Numbered from the stretch's first letter, positions 34,193 through 43,682 are shown. The stretch: 58,882 bases of DNA from an uncultured Acidobacteriia bacterium (GCA_903925975.1 CAIYHG010000096.1:1-58882), one strand, 5' to 3'. Translations and numbers: made by a program. Notes: generated by a model from the letters alone, not told the origin.

Positions 34193-35305
34193 ATGATCAT
34201 CGGCGTACCCAGGGAGATCAAGGATCACGAATCGCGCGTGGGGCTGGTCCCGAGCGGCGTGACCGCGTTGCGCGAGGCGGGGCATGAGGTCATCGTCGAG
34301 ACGCACGCGGGAGAAGGCAGTTCCCTCACCGACCGCGAGTACATGCAGGCCGGCGCCGCGATAGCCCAGAGCGCGGCCGAGGTTTGGAACAAGGCACAGC
34401 TTGTAGTCAAGGTTAAAGAGCCGCAGCCGGCAGAGTACGCCTGCTTCCGCCCCGGCCTGATTCTTTTCACCTATCTGCACCTGGCCCCCCTGCCCGAGCT
34501 GACGGACCGCCTCTTGGCGTCGCGAGTGAACGGCGTCGCTTATGAAACGATTGTCGAAAGCGATGGGTCGCTGCCGCTGCTCACCCCGATGAGCGAGATA
34601 GCCGGCCGCATGGCCGTGCAGGTGGGCGCGCAGTACCTGGAGCGAACCAACGGCGGCCGGGGAATCCTGCTGGGCGGCGTGCCTGGCGTTGCGCCCGCGC
34701 AGGTGCTGATTCTGGGCGGCGGCGTGGTGGGGACCAACGCGGCCAAGATGGCCATCGGCATGGGCTCGCAGGTCACGCTTATCGATAAGAACCTGAACCG
34801 CCTGCGCCAGCTCGACGATATCTTCGGCGGCCGGCTGGTTACGATGGCCTCGAACTCGTGGACCATAGGCGAAAGCGTGCGGTCCGCGGATCTGGTGGTG
34901 GGTTCGGTTCTGATTCCGGGGGCGGCCGCGCCGAAGCTGGTCCGCCGGCAGATGATCGCCACCATGAAGCGCGGGGCCGTAGTGGTGGATGTGGCCATCG
35001 ATCAGGGCGGGTGCTTCGAAACCTCCCACGCCACCACGCATACCGCGCCGGTTTACTTCGTGGACGGCGTTCTGCACTATTGCGTCTCAAACATGCCCGC
35101 AGCCGTTCCGCACACCTCCACTCTCGCCCTGACGAATGCCACGTTCCCGTATTTGCTGGAACTGGCTAACCACGGCCTTGAGGGCGCCTGTGAGCGCCAC
35201 CCGGCCATCCGCGAGGGCGTCAACACCTATAACGGCTACGTGACGCACGCCAAGGTGGCCGAATCGCAAGGCCGGCAGTGGCGCGAGATGGCGCTTGTGG
35301 AGTAA
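34193..35305 (+). CDS. ald: Alanine dehydrogenase
   Basis: 370 residues from ATG 34193, with GGAGG 6 bases upstream. It opens MIIGVPREIKDHESRVGL, the family start. The catalytic Lys is in AQLVVKVKEPQPAEY and the His in TYLHLAPLPELT. The NAD site reads VLILGGGVVGTNAAKMAIGMGSQV, followed by DVAIDQGGCFETS and the GLEGACER C-terminal region. It reversibly deaminates alanine to pyruvate. It is a single gene divergent from glgC; TATAGT at 34170 is a possible -10 box. Confidence 0.95.
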   Translation: MIIGVPREIKDHESRVGLVPSGVTALREAGHEVIVETHAGEGSSLTDREYMQAGAAIAQSAAEVWNKAQLVVKVKEPQPAEYACFRPGLILFTYLHLAPLPELTDRLLASRVNGVAYETIVESDGSLPLLTPMSEIAGRMAVQVGAQYLERTNGGRGILLGGVPGVAPAQVLILGGGVVGTNAAKMAIGMGSQVTLIDKNLNRLRQLDDIFGGRLVTMASNSWTIGESVRSADLVVGSVLIPGAAAPKLVRRQMIATMKRGAVVVDVAIDQGGCFETSHATTHTAPVYFVDGVLHYCVSNMPAAVPHTSTLALTNATFPYLLELANHGLEGACERHPAIREGVNTYNGYVTHAKVAESQGRQWREMALVE

Positions 35306-35463
35306 GCTTTCGGAGACGCCGAATTCGGTCGGATCCACGAAGGCGCTGGCAACATCCAGTTATTGACTATCGTAAAGAAACTATTGGGCCAGCGAATCCG
35401 TCCCAAATGCTTGGGGATACTGCTGCCGAACCGGGACGTCCGTGTTCCAGAGTCTGAGGAAAA

Positions 35464-36258
35464 ATGCGCGTACTATTGATTTCAATGGCCTTAGCGGCCG
35501 CCTGCCTGCCAGCCTACCCGGCCGATACGGAGACTGTGAATCCGGCTGAAATCATCCGGAAGTTCGCTCAAAAAGAGACGGAGTTCTCAGCGGCGCGAAA
35601 CAACTACACGTACCGCCAGACGGTGAAGCTCCAGGAGCTCGATTCCGGGGGCAACCCGACTGGGGCGGAATATAACCTGGTGGAGGACATCATTTTCAGC
35701 CCGGAAGGCAAGCGGATGGAAAAGGTGGTCTTCGCTCCGGTTTCGACTCTGCGCAACATCCTGCTCACTCCCGAAGATGAGCAGGACCTTCGCAACGTTC
35801 AGCCATTCGTCATGACCACGGCGGAAACCCCCGATTACCAGGTGGACTATCTCGGCCGGGAAAACGTGGACGAAATCCCATGCTACGCGTTCTCCGTGAA
35901 ACCCAAGAAGCTGGCGCCGGGAAGGCGCTACTTCGAAGGCCAGATATGGGTGGACGACCGGGATTTCCAGATTGTGAAGACCTACGGCAAAGGCGTCGGC
36001 GTCATCAAGAAGAGCGGCGACAATCAGTTCCCGAAGTTCGAGACCTACAGGGAACAGATCGACGGCAAGTACTGGTTTCCCACCTACACGCGCGCCGACG
36101 ACACGCTCCACTTCCAGAGCGGCCAGGATCAGCGCATTCGGATGGTTGTCCGTTACCAGGACTACAAGCGGTATGAGGGCAAGTCCACTATTCGCTACGG
36201 CGATGTTGTGGAAGGCGCTCCGGGGCAGCAGGCACCGGCCCCGGCGGGAAAGGAGTAG
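35464..36258 (+). CDS. Exported LolA-like/outer-membrane lipoprotein-sorting-like protein
   Basis: 264 residues with a signal peptide (ISMALAAACLPAYPA). The body is a half-barrel pattern of long amphipathic strands: NNYTYRQTVKLQELDSGG, YNLVEDIIFSPEGKRMEKVVF, RYFEGQIWVDDRDFQIVKTYG and KYWFPTYTRADDTLHF. The order and the IWVDDRDFQIVK segment resemble LolA/LolB-like and YcnE-type sorting proteins common in Acidobacteria. The C terminus is Pro/Ala/Gly-rich. Its ligand is unknown. It is the first gene of a pair with the CDGSH gene, 35 bases downstream. Confidence 0.7.
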   Translation: MRVLLISMALAAACLPAYPADTETVNPAEIIRKFAQKETEFSAARNNYTYRQTVKLQELDSGGNPTGAEYNLVEDIIFSPEGKRMEKVVFAPVSTLRNILLTPEDEQDLRNVQPFVMTTAETPDYQVDYLGRENVDEIPCYAFSVKPKKLAPGRRYFEGQIWVDDRDFQIVKTYGKGVGVIKKSGDNQFPKFETYREQIDGKYWFPTYTRADDTLHFQSGQDQRIRMVVRYQDYKRYEGKSTIRYGDVVEGAPGQQAPAPAGKE

Positions 36259-36293
36259 GCGCGCGGGCCGCCCGGTCTGATACGATTCTCTGA

Positions 36294-36524
36294 ATGGCTA
36301 CCAGAATTACGCCGCAGAACCACGGCCCTATCCGCATTGAGGGCGATTTCGAAATATGGGACCCCTCGGGCAACCGCTTCGGCCTGGCGGGGCGCACCGC
36401 GATTTCGCTCTGCGGTTGCGGGCATTCCGCCAACAAACCGTTTTGTGACGGCGCTCACAAGACGCTAGGTCTTTCCGAACCCGTGGTAGCGCGCGAACTC
36501 CCCGAGGCCAAACCTAAGCTCTAG
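36294..36524 (+). CDS. CDGSH iron-sulfur domain protein
   Basis: 76 residues. The 2Fe-2S motif is CGCGHSANKPFCDGAH, the C-x-C-x8-C-x3-H pattern of the mitoNEET/CDGSH family that uses three cysteines and one histidine. The N-terminal strand IRIEGDFEIWDPSGNRFG is typical of the small bacterial type. There is no membrane anchor. Such proteins are suggested to act in electron or cluster transfer. Confidence 0.92.
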   Translation: MATRITPQNHGPIRIEGDFEIWDPSGNRFGLAGRTAISLCGCGHSANKPFCDGAHKTLGLSEPVVARELPEAKPKL

Positions 36525-36866
36525 TTGGCCGCGGCGCCGGCCGGTTGCCCAAGTCGAAGCCTCTGCCGCCATTCCGCCTTAAGCCGCGCCCTGTTACGGT
36601 GCGAGCTATTTCGTGCAGGCGAAATTCGCCGCTTCGTCTTCGCTGCCCTGCCCCTTGTATCTGGCAACCAAAGGCGGGTTACGAACCATCGGGCCAGCTT
36701 TATCAGTTTCCGGATGGCTGACGATCCGGACGGAGCAGTCGCTAAACACTGCGCCGTTACACGCGAGCGTTCCTGACCGGGATGCGAAGACTAGCGGAAC
36801 AAATAGCCCTGGATCCACCCACAACTCGCCCTTACGCGGGGCTTGGAGTGTTCATGTGCCGCTTTG
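36525..36866. other. Gene-free stretch
   Basis: Between the CDGSH gene and greB no gene is convincing. Short frames exist on both strands (for example 36606-36824 on the minus strand, ending ANFACTK) but none has a ribosome site or recognisable domain. No terminator or riboswitch was recognised. Confidence 0.4.
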
Positions 36867-37487
36867 CTAATCTTCGTCAGGTGGATTGGCTCCGCGAGGG
36901 AGTCCCTTTGCCGAGGCCTCAGCTCCAGGTGGGTCACGGAACGATTCCACCGAGATGCGCTCGTAACGTACTTCCAGCACGGTCAGGTTTGCTGTGCCGC
37001 CCGGCGCTTGGAGAACCGCGTGATCGCCCGCTGCCGACTTCATCAACGCGCGCCCCAGAGGCGACACCCAACTGATGTGGTTGCGGTTGAGATCCACCTC
37101 GTCGGCGCCCACGATACACACCACTCGCTCCGTTCCCGCGGCATTGGCATAGCGTACCGTCGCTCCGAAGAATGCCCTTGTCGCCGCCTGCCCCGCTCTC
37201 GGAGTTTCCGGGTCAACCACTGCCGCGGACTCGATTCGCTTCGTCAGAAAGCGAATCCGCCCATCGATCTGGCGCAGCCGCCGCTTGCCGTATTGATAGT
37301 CTGCGTTTTCACTACGATCGCCGTTGCTCGCAGCCCACGCCACCACCGCCGTCACGGCCGGGCGTTCCCTGGTGAGCAGAAACTGGTGCTCATCTTTGAG
37401 GCGTTGCAGACCGCCTGGCGTTATGTAATTCTTGCCTGGCGTCGCGGGTTCGTCCGCTTGCGGTCTTCTTGTGAACCCTTTTCGCAT
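36867..37487 (-). CDS. greB: Transcription elongation factor GreB
   Basis: 206 residues. The coiled-coil tip has DRSENADYQYGKRRLRQID, the GreB-type version of the acidic tip that stimulates transcript cleavage in backtracked RNA polymerase. An FKBP-like C-terminal domain (ATVRYANAAGTERVVCIVG, ISWVSPLGRALMK) follows. N- and C-terminal extensions are slightly longer than usual, the latter Pro/Gly-rich. GGAAGG lies about 10 bases upstream of the ATG. Confidence 0.92.
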   Translation of the reverse strand: MRKGFTRRPQADEPATPGKNYITPGGLQRLKDEHQFLLTRERPAVTAVVAWAASNGDRSENADYQYGKRRLRQIDGRIRFLTKRIESAAVVDPETPRAGQAATRAFFGATVRYANAAGTERVVCIVGADEVDLNRNHISWVSPLGRALMKSAAGDHAVLQAPGGTANLTVLEVRYERISVESFRDPPGAEASAKGLPRGANPPDED

Positions 37488-37655
37488 ATCTTAGACCTTC
37501 CAGCGCGAACCCGGTGGGCGCCACAACCGAAAGGCTTGCGCCCCACGACCTTCACCGGACCGAGTCGCCGACGATCCACCCGGTGGCGGCGGCTCGAACG
37601 ACTTGTCATACGCCCATGGTTGCCAACCCGAGTCTCGCTTGCTACCGGGAACGCC

Positions 37656-38090
37656 TTAGCCGAGTTGCTCGGCAAGCGCAACAATGATGCCCTCCGGCCC
37701 GCGGATGTAGGCTAGCCGGTACGTGCTCTCGTACTGCATTTCGCCAATGAGTTCGGCCCCGTGGGCGCGCATGCGCGCAACGACAGCGTCGATGTCATCG
37801 ACGGCGAACATGACGCGACGGATGCCCAGCGTGTTGACCGGCGCGTCCACGGGCCCAAACCTGATCGCGTCGGGCGTGTGGAATTTGTCCAGCTCAATGC
37901 CTTGCCCGTCGGGAGTCCGCATCATCGCGAGGGTGGCCCGGACATCCTTGAGCCCGATCAGGCTCCCGACCAAAGGCCCTTCGACTGTCGACTCGCCCTC
38001 GAGCTTGAGGCCCAATTCGAGGAAGAACGCCTTCGCGGCTTCGAGATCGTCGACAACGATGAGGACGTTGTCCATCCGTTTAAGCGCCAT
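37656..38090 (-). CDS. VOC (glyoxalase/bleomycin-resistance) family protein
   Basis: 144 residues from ATG 38090, which has GGGGAGGAAG just upstream. Paired beta-alpha-beta-beta-beta units: DNVLIVVDDLEAAKAFFLELGLKLEG and, later, IRRVMFAVDDIDAVVARMRAHGAEL, ending RLAYIRGPEGIIVALAEQLG. This is the metal-binding VOC fold used by isomerases, dioxygenases and resistance proteins. Specificity cannot be assigned. Confidence 0.88.
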   Translation of the reverse strand: MALKRMDNVLIVVDDLEAAKAFFLELGLKLEGESTVEGPLVGSLIGLKDVRATLAMMRTPDGQGIELDKFHTPDAIRFGPVDAPVNTLGIRRVMFAVDDIDAVVARMRAHGAELIGEMQYESTYRLAYIRGPEGIIVALAEQLG

Positions 38091-38460
38091 ATGCTTCCTC
38101 CCCTCGCTTGACTGCTGATGCCCGTGCTTGCCGCACGTGGCGCCAGGCGCCATGCCGCGGAAGCTTCAGCATGCCAGAACCGGCGGGCAATCGCAATTTG
38201 AGCCGGAAGGCACTCGACGCCCTGTCAGCATCGGCACGCGAGACACACAGAGCACGGCATCGCCGGCATCGGTCCCGCGAAGTTGCGGAGCGCGTACCAA
38301 CGATTCTAAAGGTTCTTTGCGGTTTGCTCCTGGATCACGCGCCATCCGGAACTCGGCGACCCCGGCGCGAAGTTCCAGCTAATGCCGAACCAGCTACAGT
38401 GCGTTCGCCAGGGCTTCGGGCTCGCGTCCCCGGCGCGCCAGTAGTTACAATCGACGGCAC
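38091..38460. other. Divergent intergenic region
   Basis: 370 bases between the divergent VOC gene and the aldo/keto reductase gene. No gene was supported and no strong promoter hexamers stand out. Short open frames overlapping both genes are shadows. Confidence 0.4.
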
Positions 38461-39651
38461 ATGCTTCATCGGAAGATGCCGCAGAGCGGCGACCAAATAT
38501 CCATCCTCGGTTTTGGATGCATGCGCCTGGCACAGAAGGATCGCCGGATCGACGAAGAACGCGCCACGCGGCAGTTGCGGGATGCTATCGACCGCGGAGT
38601 CAACTACGTGGATACCGCCTGGCCGTATCATGGCGGCGAAAGCGAGGCATTCCTGGGGCGGGCGCTGGCGGATGGCTACCGCGAGCGCGTGCGCCTGGCC
38701 ACCAAGCTGCCTACGTGGCTGGTGCGTAAACCGGAGGACCTGGACCGGTACCTCGACGCGCAGCTCGAACGGCTGAAGACTTCGTGCATCGATTACTACC
38801 TGCTCCATTCGTTGAGCGGGTATTCGTGGCCGAAGTTGAAGGAATTCGGAGTTCACGATTTCCTGCAGCGCGCCAAAGAGGCAGGAAAGATCCGCTACAT
38901 CGGGTTCTCATGCCATGCCGCGCTGCAGGATTTCAAGAGCATCGTGGACGACTATCCCTGGGAATTCTGCCAGATTCAATACAACTATCTGGATACCGAA
39001 CACCAGGCCGGCACGGCGGGGCTGAAGTATGCCGCCGAAAAGGGGCTGGGAGTAGTGGTGATGCAGCCGATCCGCGGCGGCACGCTCGTTTCCACGCCGC
39101 CGGAGCTTCAGGCAATTTGGGATGACGCGCCTACCAAGCGCACTGCCGCCGAGTGGGCTCTGCGGTGGGTTTGGAATCACCCCGAAGTTACCGTAGTGCT
39201 TTCGGGCATGAACGACGAGGCGCAGGTGGAGGAGAACCTCGCCATTGCCGAAGAGGGCCGCGCCAACTCGCTCACAGGCGGCGAACTGGCGCTGATCGGC
39301 CGCGTGGCCGACGGATATCGCCGATTGTTGAAGGTGGGTTGCACGGGGTGCGGCTATTGCCTGCCGTGCCCCAAGGGCGTGGGCATCGCGGGCTGCTTTG
39401 ACGCCTACAACCGGCTGTACCTGTACAAGAACGCGCAGGAGGCCAAGTTCCGCTACGTCATCAGCCTCGCCGGCCTTATTACCGGCGAACGCGGCTACGC
39501 CTCGCAGTGCGAACAATGCGGCGACTGCGTCGATAAGTGCCCGCAGGATCTCGATATTCCGCAACTGCTCGAACAGGTGGCGGCGGAACTGGAGGCAGGC
39601 GGCCTCGGCGGCGTGGAAGCCACGGTGCGCAAGTTTCTGAGCGGGGAGTAG
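38461..39651 (+). CDS. Aldo/keto reductase with C-terminal 4Fe-4S ferredoxin domain
   Basis: 396 residues. The AKR barrel has the catalytic Asp and Tyr in NYVDTAWPYHGGESE, the Lys in RLATKLPTW and the His in DYYLLHSL. After residue about 285 a ferredoxin-like domain follows: CTGCGYCLPCPKGV and CEQCGDCVDKCPQDL, enough for two clusters. This fused type is common in anaerobes and Acidobacteria and is thought to pass electrons from ferredoxin to carbonyl substrates. The substrate is unknown. It is divergent from the VOC gene. Confidence 0.92.
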   Translation: MLHRKMPQSGDQISILGFGCMRLAQKDRRIDEERATRQLRDAIDRGVNYVDTAWPYHGGESEAFLGRALADGYRERVRLATKLPTWLVRKPEDLDRYLDAQLERLKTSCIDYYLLHSLSGYSWPKLKEFGVHDFLQRAKEAGKIRYIGFSCHAALQDFKSIVDDYPWEFCQIQYNYLDTEHQAGTAGLKYAAEKGLGVVVMQPIRGGTLVSTPPELQAIWDDAPTKRTAAEWALRWVWNHPEVTVVLSGMNDEAQVEENLAIAEEGRANSLTGGELALIGRVADGYRRLLKVGCTGCGYCLPCPKGVGIAGCFDAYNRLYLYKNAQEAKFRYVISLAGLITGERGYASQCEQCGDCVDKCPQDLDIPQLLEQVAAELEAGGLGGVEATVRKFLSGE

Positions 39652-39712
39652 GCGTGGTTGCCGATGCGGGCCGCTCATTGACTGGTCTCCGCACGCTTGT
39701 TATCCTCCCGTT

Positions 39713-40846
39713 GTGCTGACGGAAGGGTTGCGGCAGTTGGTTCAGGTGTGGGTGCGGCCGGGCGCGGCGATGGGAAGCATTCTCGATCGCGGCAGCGCGT
39801 GGTTCGCGCTCCTGCTGGCGCTGGCTGTGTCGGTAGGCTTGCGCGCGGCGGCGCCTGTGCCGTTCGGCCTGCTTACGCCGGTGCTGACACTGGCGGTGAT
39901 CTACGTGCCGGGCCTGACGCTGATCGCGGGGCTGGTGGCACGGGGTGGCACTCACTTTCAGCGCGACTACGCTGCGCTGCTGGCGTGCACGGCGATGGCC
40001 TGGAGCGCGGCGGCAATCCCGTTTACGGCGGTGGCTTTCGCGCTTCCTGAGAGAGCGCTTGGAATCGCCGCAATCGTTGCCTGCCTGTACTTCGCTTTCC
40101 TGATGTTTTTCGCCGTGCGCACGCTGTTCGGGCTGGGCGGCGGCGCGGCATTCGCGGCGGTGGCGCTCTCATGGATTCCGCTGGCGGCCGTGGCTCTGCT
40201 CTGGGGACCGATACGCTTTCTGTTCGGGTGGCTCGCCTCGCCGCTGTTCCTGTTCTACCTGTGGTATTTTCTGGGCGGCGAATTGAAGGATCTAGGGTCG
40301 GGGCTCCGCGGCGGCCAGCAATACCGGCGCATGCTCGAAGCCGCGGCCGTGAACCCGCACGATGCCGACGCGCAGTATCAGCTCGGATTGATTCACCTGG
40401 AACGGCGGCAGGACACGGAAGCCGCCCGGCGTTTCCGCAATGCAACGGCGATCGACCGCGAAGCCACCGGCGCGCACTTCGAACTCGGGCGCATCGCGCG
40501 CCGGCAGGGACGCGTCGCCGAGGCGCTCGAAGAATTCCAGACCGTGCTGCGCCAGGACGAACGCCACAGTTCCTACGAAGCGCGGCGCGATCTGGGCGCG
40601 GCGCTGCTCGATGCGGGCCGGCTCCCCGAGGCGCGGCGCGAACTGGAGATCTACGCCGACCGCCGCCCCTACGATCCGGAGGGCTTGTATTACCTGGGGC
40701 TGGCGATGGAGAAACAGGGCGATCAGCCGGGGGCCAGGGACGCATACTCCAGGGCCATCGAGGCCGCGCGCACGGCCCCGCGCTACCGCCGCCGGGTGGT
40801 GGCGCAATGGAGCCGTCTGGCACAGCAGCATGCGCAGGGGATCTGA
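39713..40846 (+). CDS. Membrane protein with Yip1-like helices and TPR tail
   Basis: 377 residues from a GTG start at 39713. The first 190 residues hold about five helices (WFALLLALAVSVGLRAAAPV, LTLAVIYVPGLTLIAGLV) in a Yip1-like arrangement; the rest is a soluble TPR array (DAQYQLGLIHLERRQDTEAAR, ATGAHFELGRIARRQGRVAEA, PEGLYYLGLAMEKQGDQPGA). TPRs bind other proteins, so this is probably a membrane-bound scaffold. It is 61 bases after the aldo/keto reductase gene and 54 bases before the PPIase. Confidence 0.78.
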   Translation: MLTEGLRQLVQVWVRPGAAMGSILDRGSAWFALLLALAVSVGLRAAAPVPFGLLTPVLTLAVIYVPGLTLIAGLVARGGTHFQRDYAALLACTAMAWSAAAIPFTAVAFALPERALGIAAIVACLYFAFLMFFAVRTLFGLGGGAAFAAVALSWIPLAAVALLWGPIRFLFGWLASPLFLFYLWYFLGGELKDLGSGLRGGQQYRRMLEAAAVNPHDADAQYQLGLIHLERRQDTEAARRFRNATAIDREATGAHFELGRIARRQGRVAEALEEFQTVLRQDERHSSYEARRDLGAALLDAGRLPEARRELEIYADRRPYDPEGLYYLGLAMEKQGDQPGARDAYSRAIEAARTAPRYRRRVVAQWSRLAQQHAQGI

Positions 40847-40900
40847 CGCCAAACAGCCGCCGACGCATGTTAGACTGGTTTTCAAATCGCTTAAACTGCT

Positions 40901-41812
40901 ATGAAATCCGTAGTACCCGTGTTTTTTCTATTGATCGGATTCGCTGCGGCACAGGAATCCGTTCCCATGCCCCTGCCCCCGATCGCGCCATCGCTGCCGG
41001 ACATACCCGAAAAGACCGTGATCGCCGTGTTCGATGACGGCGTGCAGCTCACGATGGGTGAACTGAAACAGATATTCGCCGTGCTGCCGCCGGAGAACCA
41101 GCAAGTAGCGATGGCGCAGCGCAAGACATTCGTGGAGCAATGGGCGTTGATGCGCAAACTGGCCCGGATGGCCGAGACCGACAAGCTGGATCAGCAGAGC
41201 CCTTTCAAGGAAGAGTTGCTCTATTCGCGGCTAATGGTGCTGAGCCAGGCGAAGCTGAGCCGCGCAGTCAACGACACCGATCTGAGCGCTGACGAAGTGG
41301 CCAAGTATTACGACGCCAACAAGGACCGCTATAAGGAAGTCCGCGTGAAAGCGCTGTATATCGCGTTAGCCCCCGGCGAGGGAAAGACGCCGTTGACGGA
41401 AGAGCAAGCGAAACAAAAGGCGCAGGCGCTGCTCGCCCAAGCCCGGGGGGGCGCGGATTTCGTCAAGTTGGTGAAAGCGAATTCCGACGACGTTACGTCC
41501 CGCGAGAAGGATGGCGATTTCGCAACGCTCCGTCCCAAGGACAACATCCCCGACGCCATTCGCGAAGCGGTTTTCAAGTTGAAAGCAGGTGAACTGACCG
41601 AGCCTGTGCGCCAGCCGAACGGATATTACCTACTGCGGGCGGACGAAATCAATTACCGTCCGTTGAAGGATGTACAGCAGGAGATCTTCTCGGAATTGCA
41701 GCAGCAGCGCTACGCGCAGTGGCTTAAGCAGCTAAACGATAGCACCAAGGTGCAGTTCCCGGAACCGGCGTTCCTGGGGCAGAACGCAGCCCCACCGAGC
41801 CCCGCGAAATAG
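40901..41812 (+). CDS. Periplasmic peptidyl-prolyl isomerase (SurA/PpiC type)
   Basis: 303 residues with a signal peptide (FFLLIGFAAAQ). A helical SurA-like N-terminal part (LKQIFAVLPPENQQVAMAQ) is followed by one parvulin domain (about residues 140-260: VKALYIALAPGEGKTPL, GGADFVKLVKANSDD, LKAGELTEPVRQPNGYYLL). It probably helps fold outer-membrane or secreted proteins. A GC-rich hairpin at 41821-41841 lies between it and the convergent TonB gene. Confidence 0.88.
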   Translation: MKSVVPVFFLLIGFAAAQESVPMPLPPIAPSLPDIPEKTVIAVFDDGVQLTMGELKQIFAVLPPENQQVAMAQRKTFVEQWALMRKLARMAETDKLDQQSPFKEELLYSRLMVLSQAKLSRAVNDTDLSADEVAKYYDANKDRYKEVRVKALYIALAPGEGKTPLTEEQAKQKAQALLAQARGGADFVKLVKANSDDVTSREKDGDFATLRPKDNIPDAIREAVFKLKAGELTEPVRQPNGYYLLRADEINYRPLKDVQQEIFSELQQQRYAQWLKQLNDSTKVQFPEPAFLGQNAAPPSPAK

Positions 41813-41820
41813 GCTTGAAG

Positions 41821-41841
41821 GGGGCAGGCGGACCCTGCCCC
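41821..41841. terminator. GC-rich palindrome between convergent genes
   Basis: GGGGCAGG and CCTGCCCC form a perfect 8-bp stem with a CGGAC loop. There is no T-run on either strand, so this may be a weak or Rho-dependent terminator, or a REP-like palindrome. Confidence 0.45.
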
Positions 41842-41855
41842 GCGCTTGCCGGAAA

Positions 41856-43682
41856 TCACTTCGGCAGGACGAAATTCAGCGTGATATCCCGATCGATCTC
41901 CACCGGCACGCCGTTCAGCATTGTGGGCGTGTATACCCACTGCCGGACGGCCGCGGCGGCGGCGCCCTGAAGCATCATCGGGCCTGAGACCACCTTCACA
42001 TCCCTAACCTTGCCGTCTGTTCCCACCGTGGCCGTTACCCTGACGCTGCCGGATACCTGCGCCAGCTTGGCGTTCGCGGGGTAGACCGGGTTTACGCTGC
42101 GGACCAGAGCCCCCAACTGGGGCGTGCTGTTGCCGACGGGTTGCACGGGAGCAGCCGGCTGGGCCATCTGCGATTCGCTGGAAGGCGCGATCACGCCCAA
42201 GTTGATACTAGAGCCGCCGGAACTCGGAAGCGCCACGGGAGCCTCCGGAACGTCCGTGGGCTGCGCCGGGCGGAGCCGGTCGGCAAGCGACGCCACATTA
42301 AATTCCTTGGACGCGCGCTTCGCGCGGGCAGGCGCCGGAGTTTCGGCTTCAGCTTCGCCTTCCGCGGCCGGACTCGCTGCCGCTGCCGCTTGTTGCTGAG
42401 CGGCGGCCTTCGGATCGGCCATCGGCGACGGGCGCGTGCGCAGTACCCGCACCGACTCCGTGGCCACCTTCGATTGGTCGGCGCCTACAACCTCCAGCCG
42501 GAAGCTCACGTCCGCCGTGAGCGGCGAATAGACGATGCTCCCGGTTCGGAGTTGCGACATATCCATGTCGTAGTTCTCACGCCGCTCGCCATCGGAAATC
42601 GACAGCGAGCCGTTCTTGGCGTTGCGGATCACGTCGGAATCGCGGTTCCAGCTCAGCAGCAGATCGGTGGCCGTGCGCTCCACTCGAAGCGTCAGGGGCA
42701 CGGCAACGGGCGCATTGGCCTTCCGGCCGATTCCGGACATGAACAGGATGCCGGAGCAGGCCAGAATCGCGGCAGCTATGCCGCCCCACACCCAGGGCTT
42801 CTTCAGCATCGCGATCAACGCCGCGGCGCCGCCCTCGTCAACAGGTCCGGCAGGTTCGAATGGCGTGGAGACGGGCTGCGGATCGGGCGCGAGGGCGGTT
42901 CTCGACGGCTGGGCTGCTTGCTCTACCGGGGGCGTTACGCTCGCGGGCTCGGGCGCGGAGGCCTGCGCAGCGGCCGGGGCCGGCGCGGGAGGCTCAACCC
43001 GGGGCTCCTCCGGAACCGTAGGCGGCGCGCTTGAGCCCGTGACTTTCAGGCGCGAGGTAATGGGCGTGATCTGCGCGCGCGCGGGCGGCTTGGCGCCCGC
43101 GGCCACCGCCGACGACGCCAACTGCGCGGACTGGAACGGGAATTCCAGATAGCTGGCTTCCCCGTGTATTTGGCCGTCTTCCCAGATGAATATGCCGGCG
43201 GCGCTGGCCTTGGTGGCGAACGGGCGGACAAGCAGCGCTACCTTGAGAGGATCGCGGAAGCGCGACTCGAGCACGGCCATATCGTCCGGATCGAGCATCA
43301 GACCTTTGCGCGTGTGGCTGCGGAAGAATCCCGTCACCCGGGCTCCGGCTGCGGTAATGCGCTCGATGGCGGCGTCAAAGCCCGCCAGATCCACATCAGA
43401 CAGGCGGTAGAGCGGACCGCGGCTGTACCCGCAGGCTACCAACTCGTAGTCGTCCAGCGTCACCACGCCCGGCAAATCCGAGGGCGCGCGCCCGATGAGC
43501 AGACCGCCGAGTTCCGAGCCCTTGGCGCTAATGGAGCGAAATGTTTCCACGGCGTCGCGTTCCAGCCGGTCGATCAATCCGAGCGATATGTGCGCAGTTA
43601 CCGGTTTTCCCGGAACCTGCCAAACATAAAACGGCGGTGCATTGGGCTCGGCGGCGGTCGCGCGAGAGGGCGAATAACTCAT
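41856..43682 (-). CDS. Degenerate JAMM/MPN-TM-Fn3-like-TonB fusion protein
   Basis: 608 residues. The N-terminal 185 residues resemble the Mov34/JAB1 (MPN) fold: Glu57 in SELGGLLIGR, then GFFRSHTRKGLMLDPDDM, which aligns with the JAMM motif HSHPx7SxxD but has Arg121 for the first His, Thr for Pro and Asp131 for Ser. A Pro/Ala linker leads to one membrane helix (about 297-317), a beta segment resembling Fn3 (LTLRVERTATDLLLSWNRD), another linker and a C-terminal TonB domain (NPVYPANAKLAQVSGSVRV, VRQWVYTPTMLNGVPV). The JAMM-like part should be cytoplasmic and the TonB part periplasmic. The zinc site is probably dead. Confidence 0.78.
   Translation of the reverse strand: MSYSPSRATAAEPNAPPFYVWQVPGKPVTAHISLGLIDRLERDAVETFRSISAKGSELGGLLIGRAPSDLPGVVTLDDYELVACGYSRGPLYRLSDVDLAGFDAAIERITAAGARVTGFFRSHTRKGLMLDPDDMAVLESRFRDPLKVALLVRPFATKASAAGIFIWEDGQIHGEASYLEFPFQSAQLASSAVAAGAKPPARAQITPITSRLKVTGSSAPPTVPEEPRVEPPAPAPAAAQASAPEPASVTPPVEQAAQPSRTALAPDPQPVSTPFEPAGPVDEGGAAALIAMLKKPWVWGGIAAAILACSGILFMSGIGRKANAPVAVPLTLRVERTATDLLLSWNRDSDVIRNAKNGSLSISDGERRENYDMDMSQLRTGSIVYSPLTADVSFRLEVVGADQSKVATESVRVLRTRPSPMADPKAAAQQQAAAAASPAAEGEAEAETPAPARAKRASKEFNVASLADRLRPAQPTDVPEAPVALPSSGGSSINLGVIAPSSESQMAQPAAPVQPVGNSTPQLGALVRSVNPVYPANAKLAQVSGSVRVTATVGTDGKVRDVKVVSGPMMLQGAAAAAVRQWVYTPTMLNGVPVEIDRDITLNFVLPK

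Noticed and set aside
36606..36824. Small minus-strand frame between the CDGSH gene and greB
   Set aside because: No ribosome site, no domain, and an equally long frame on the other strand.
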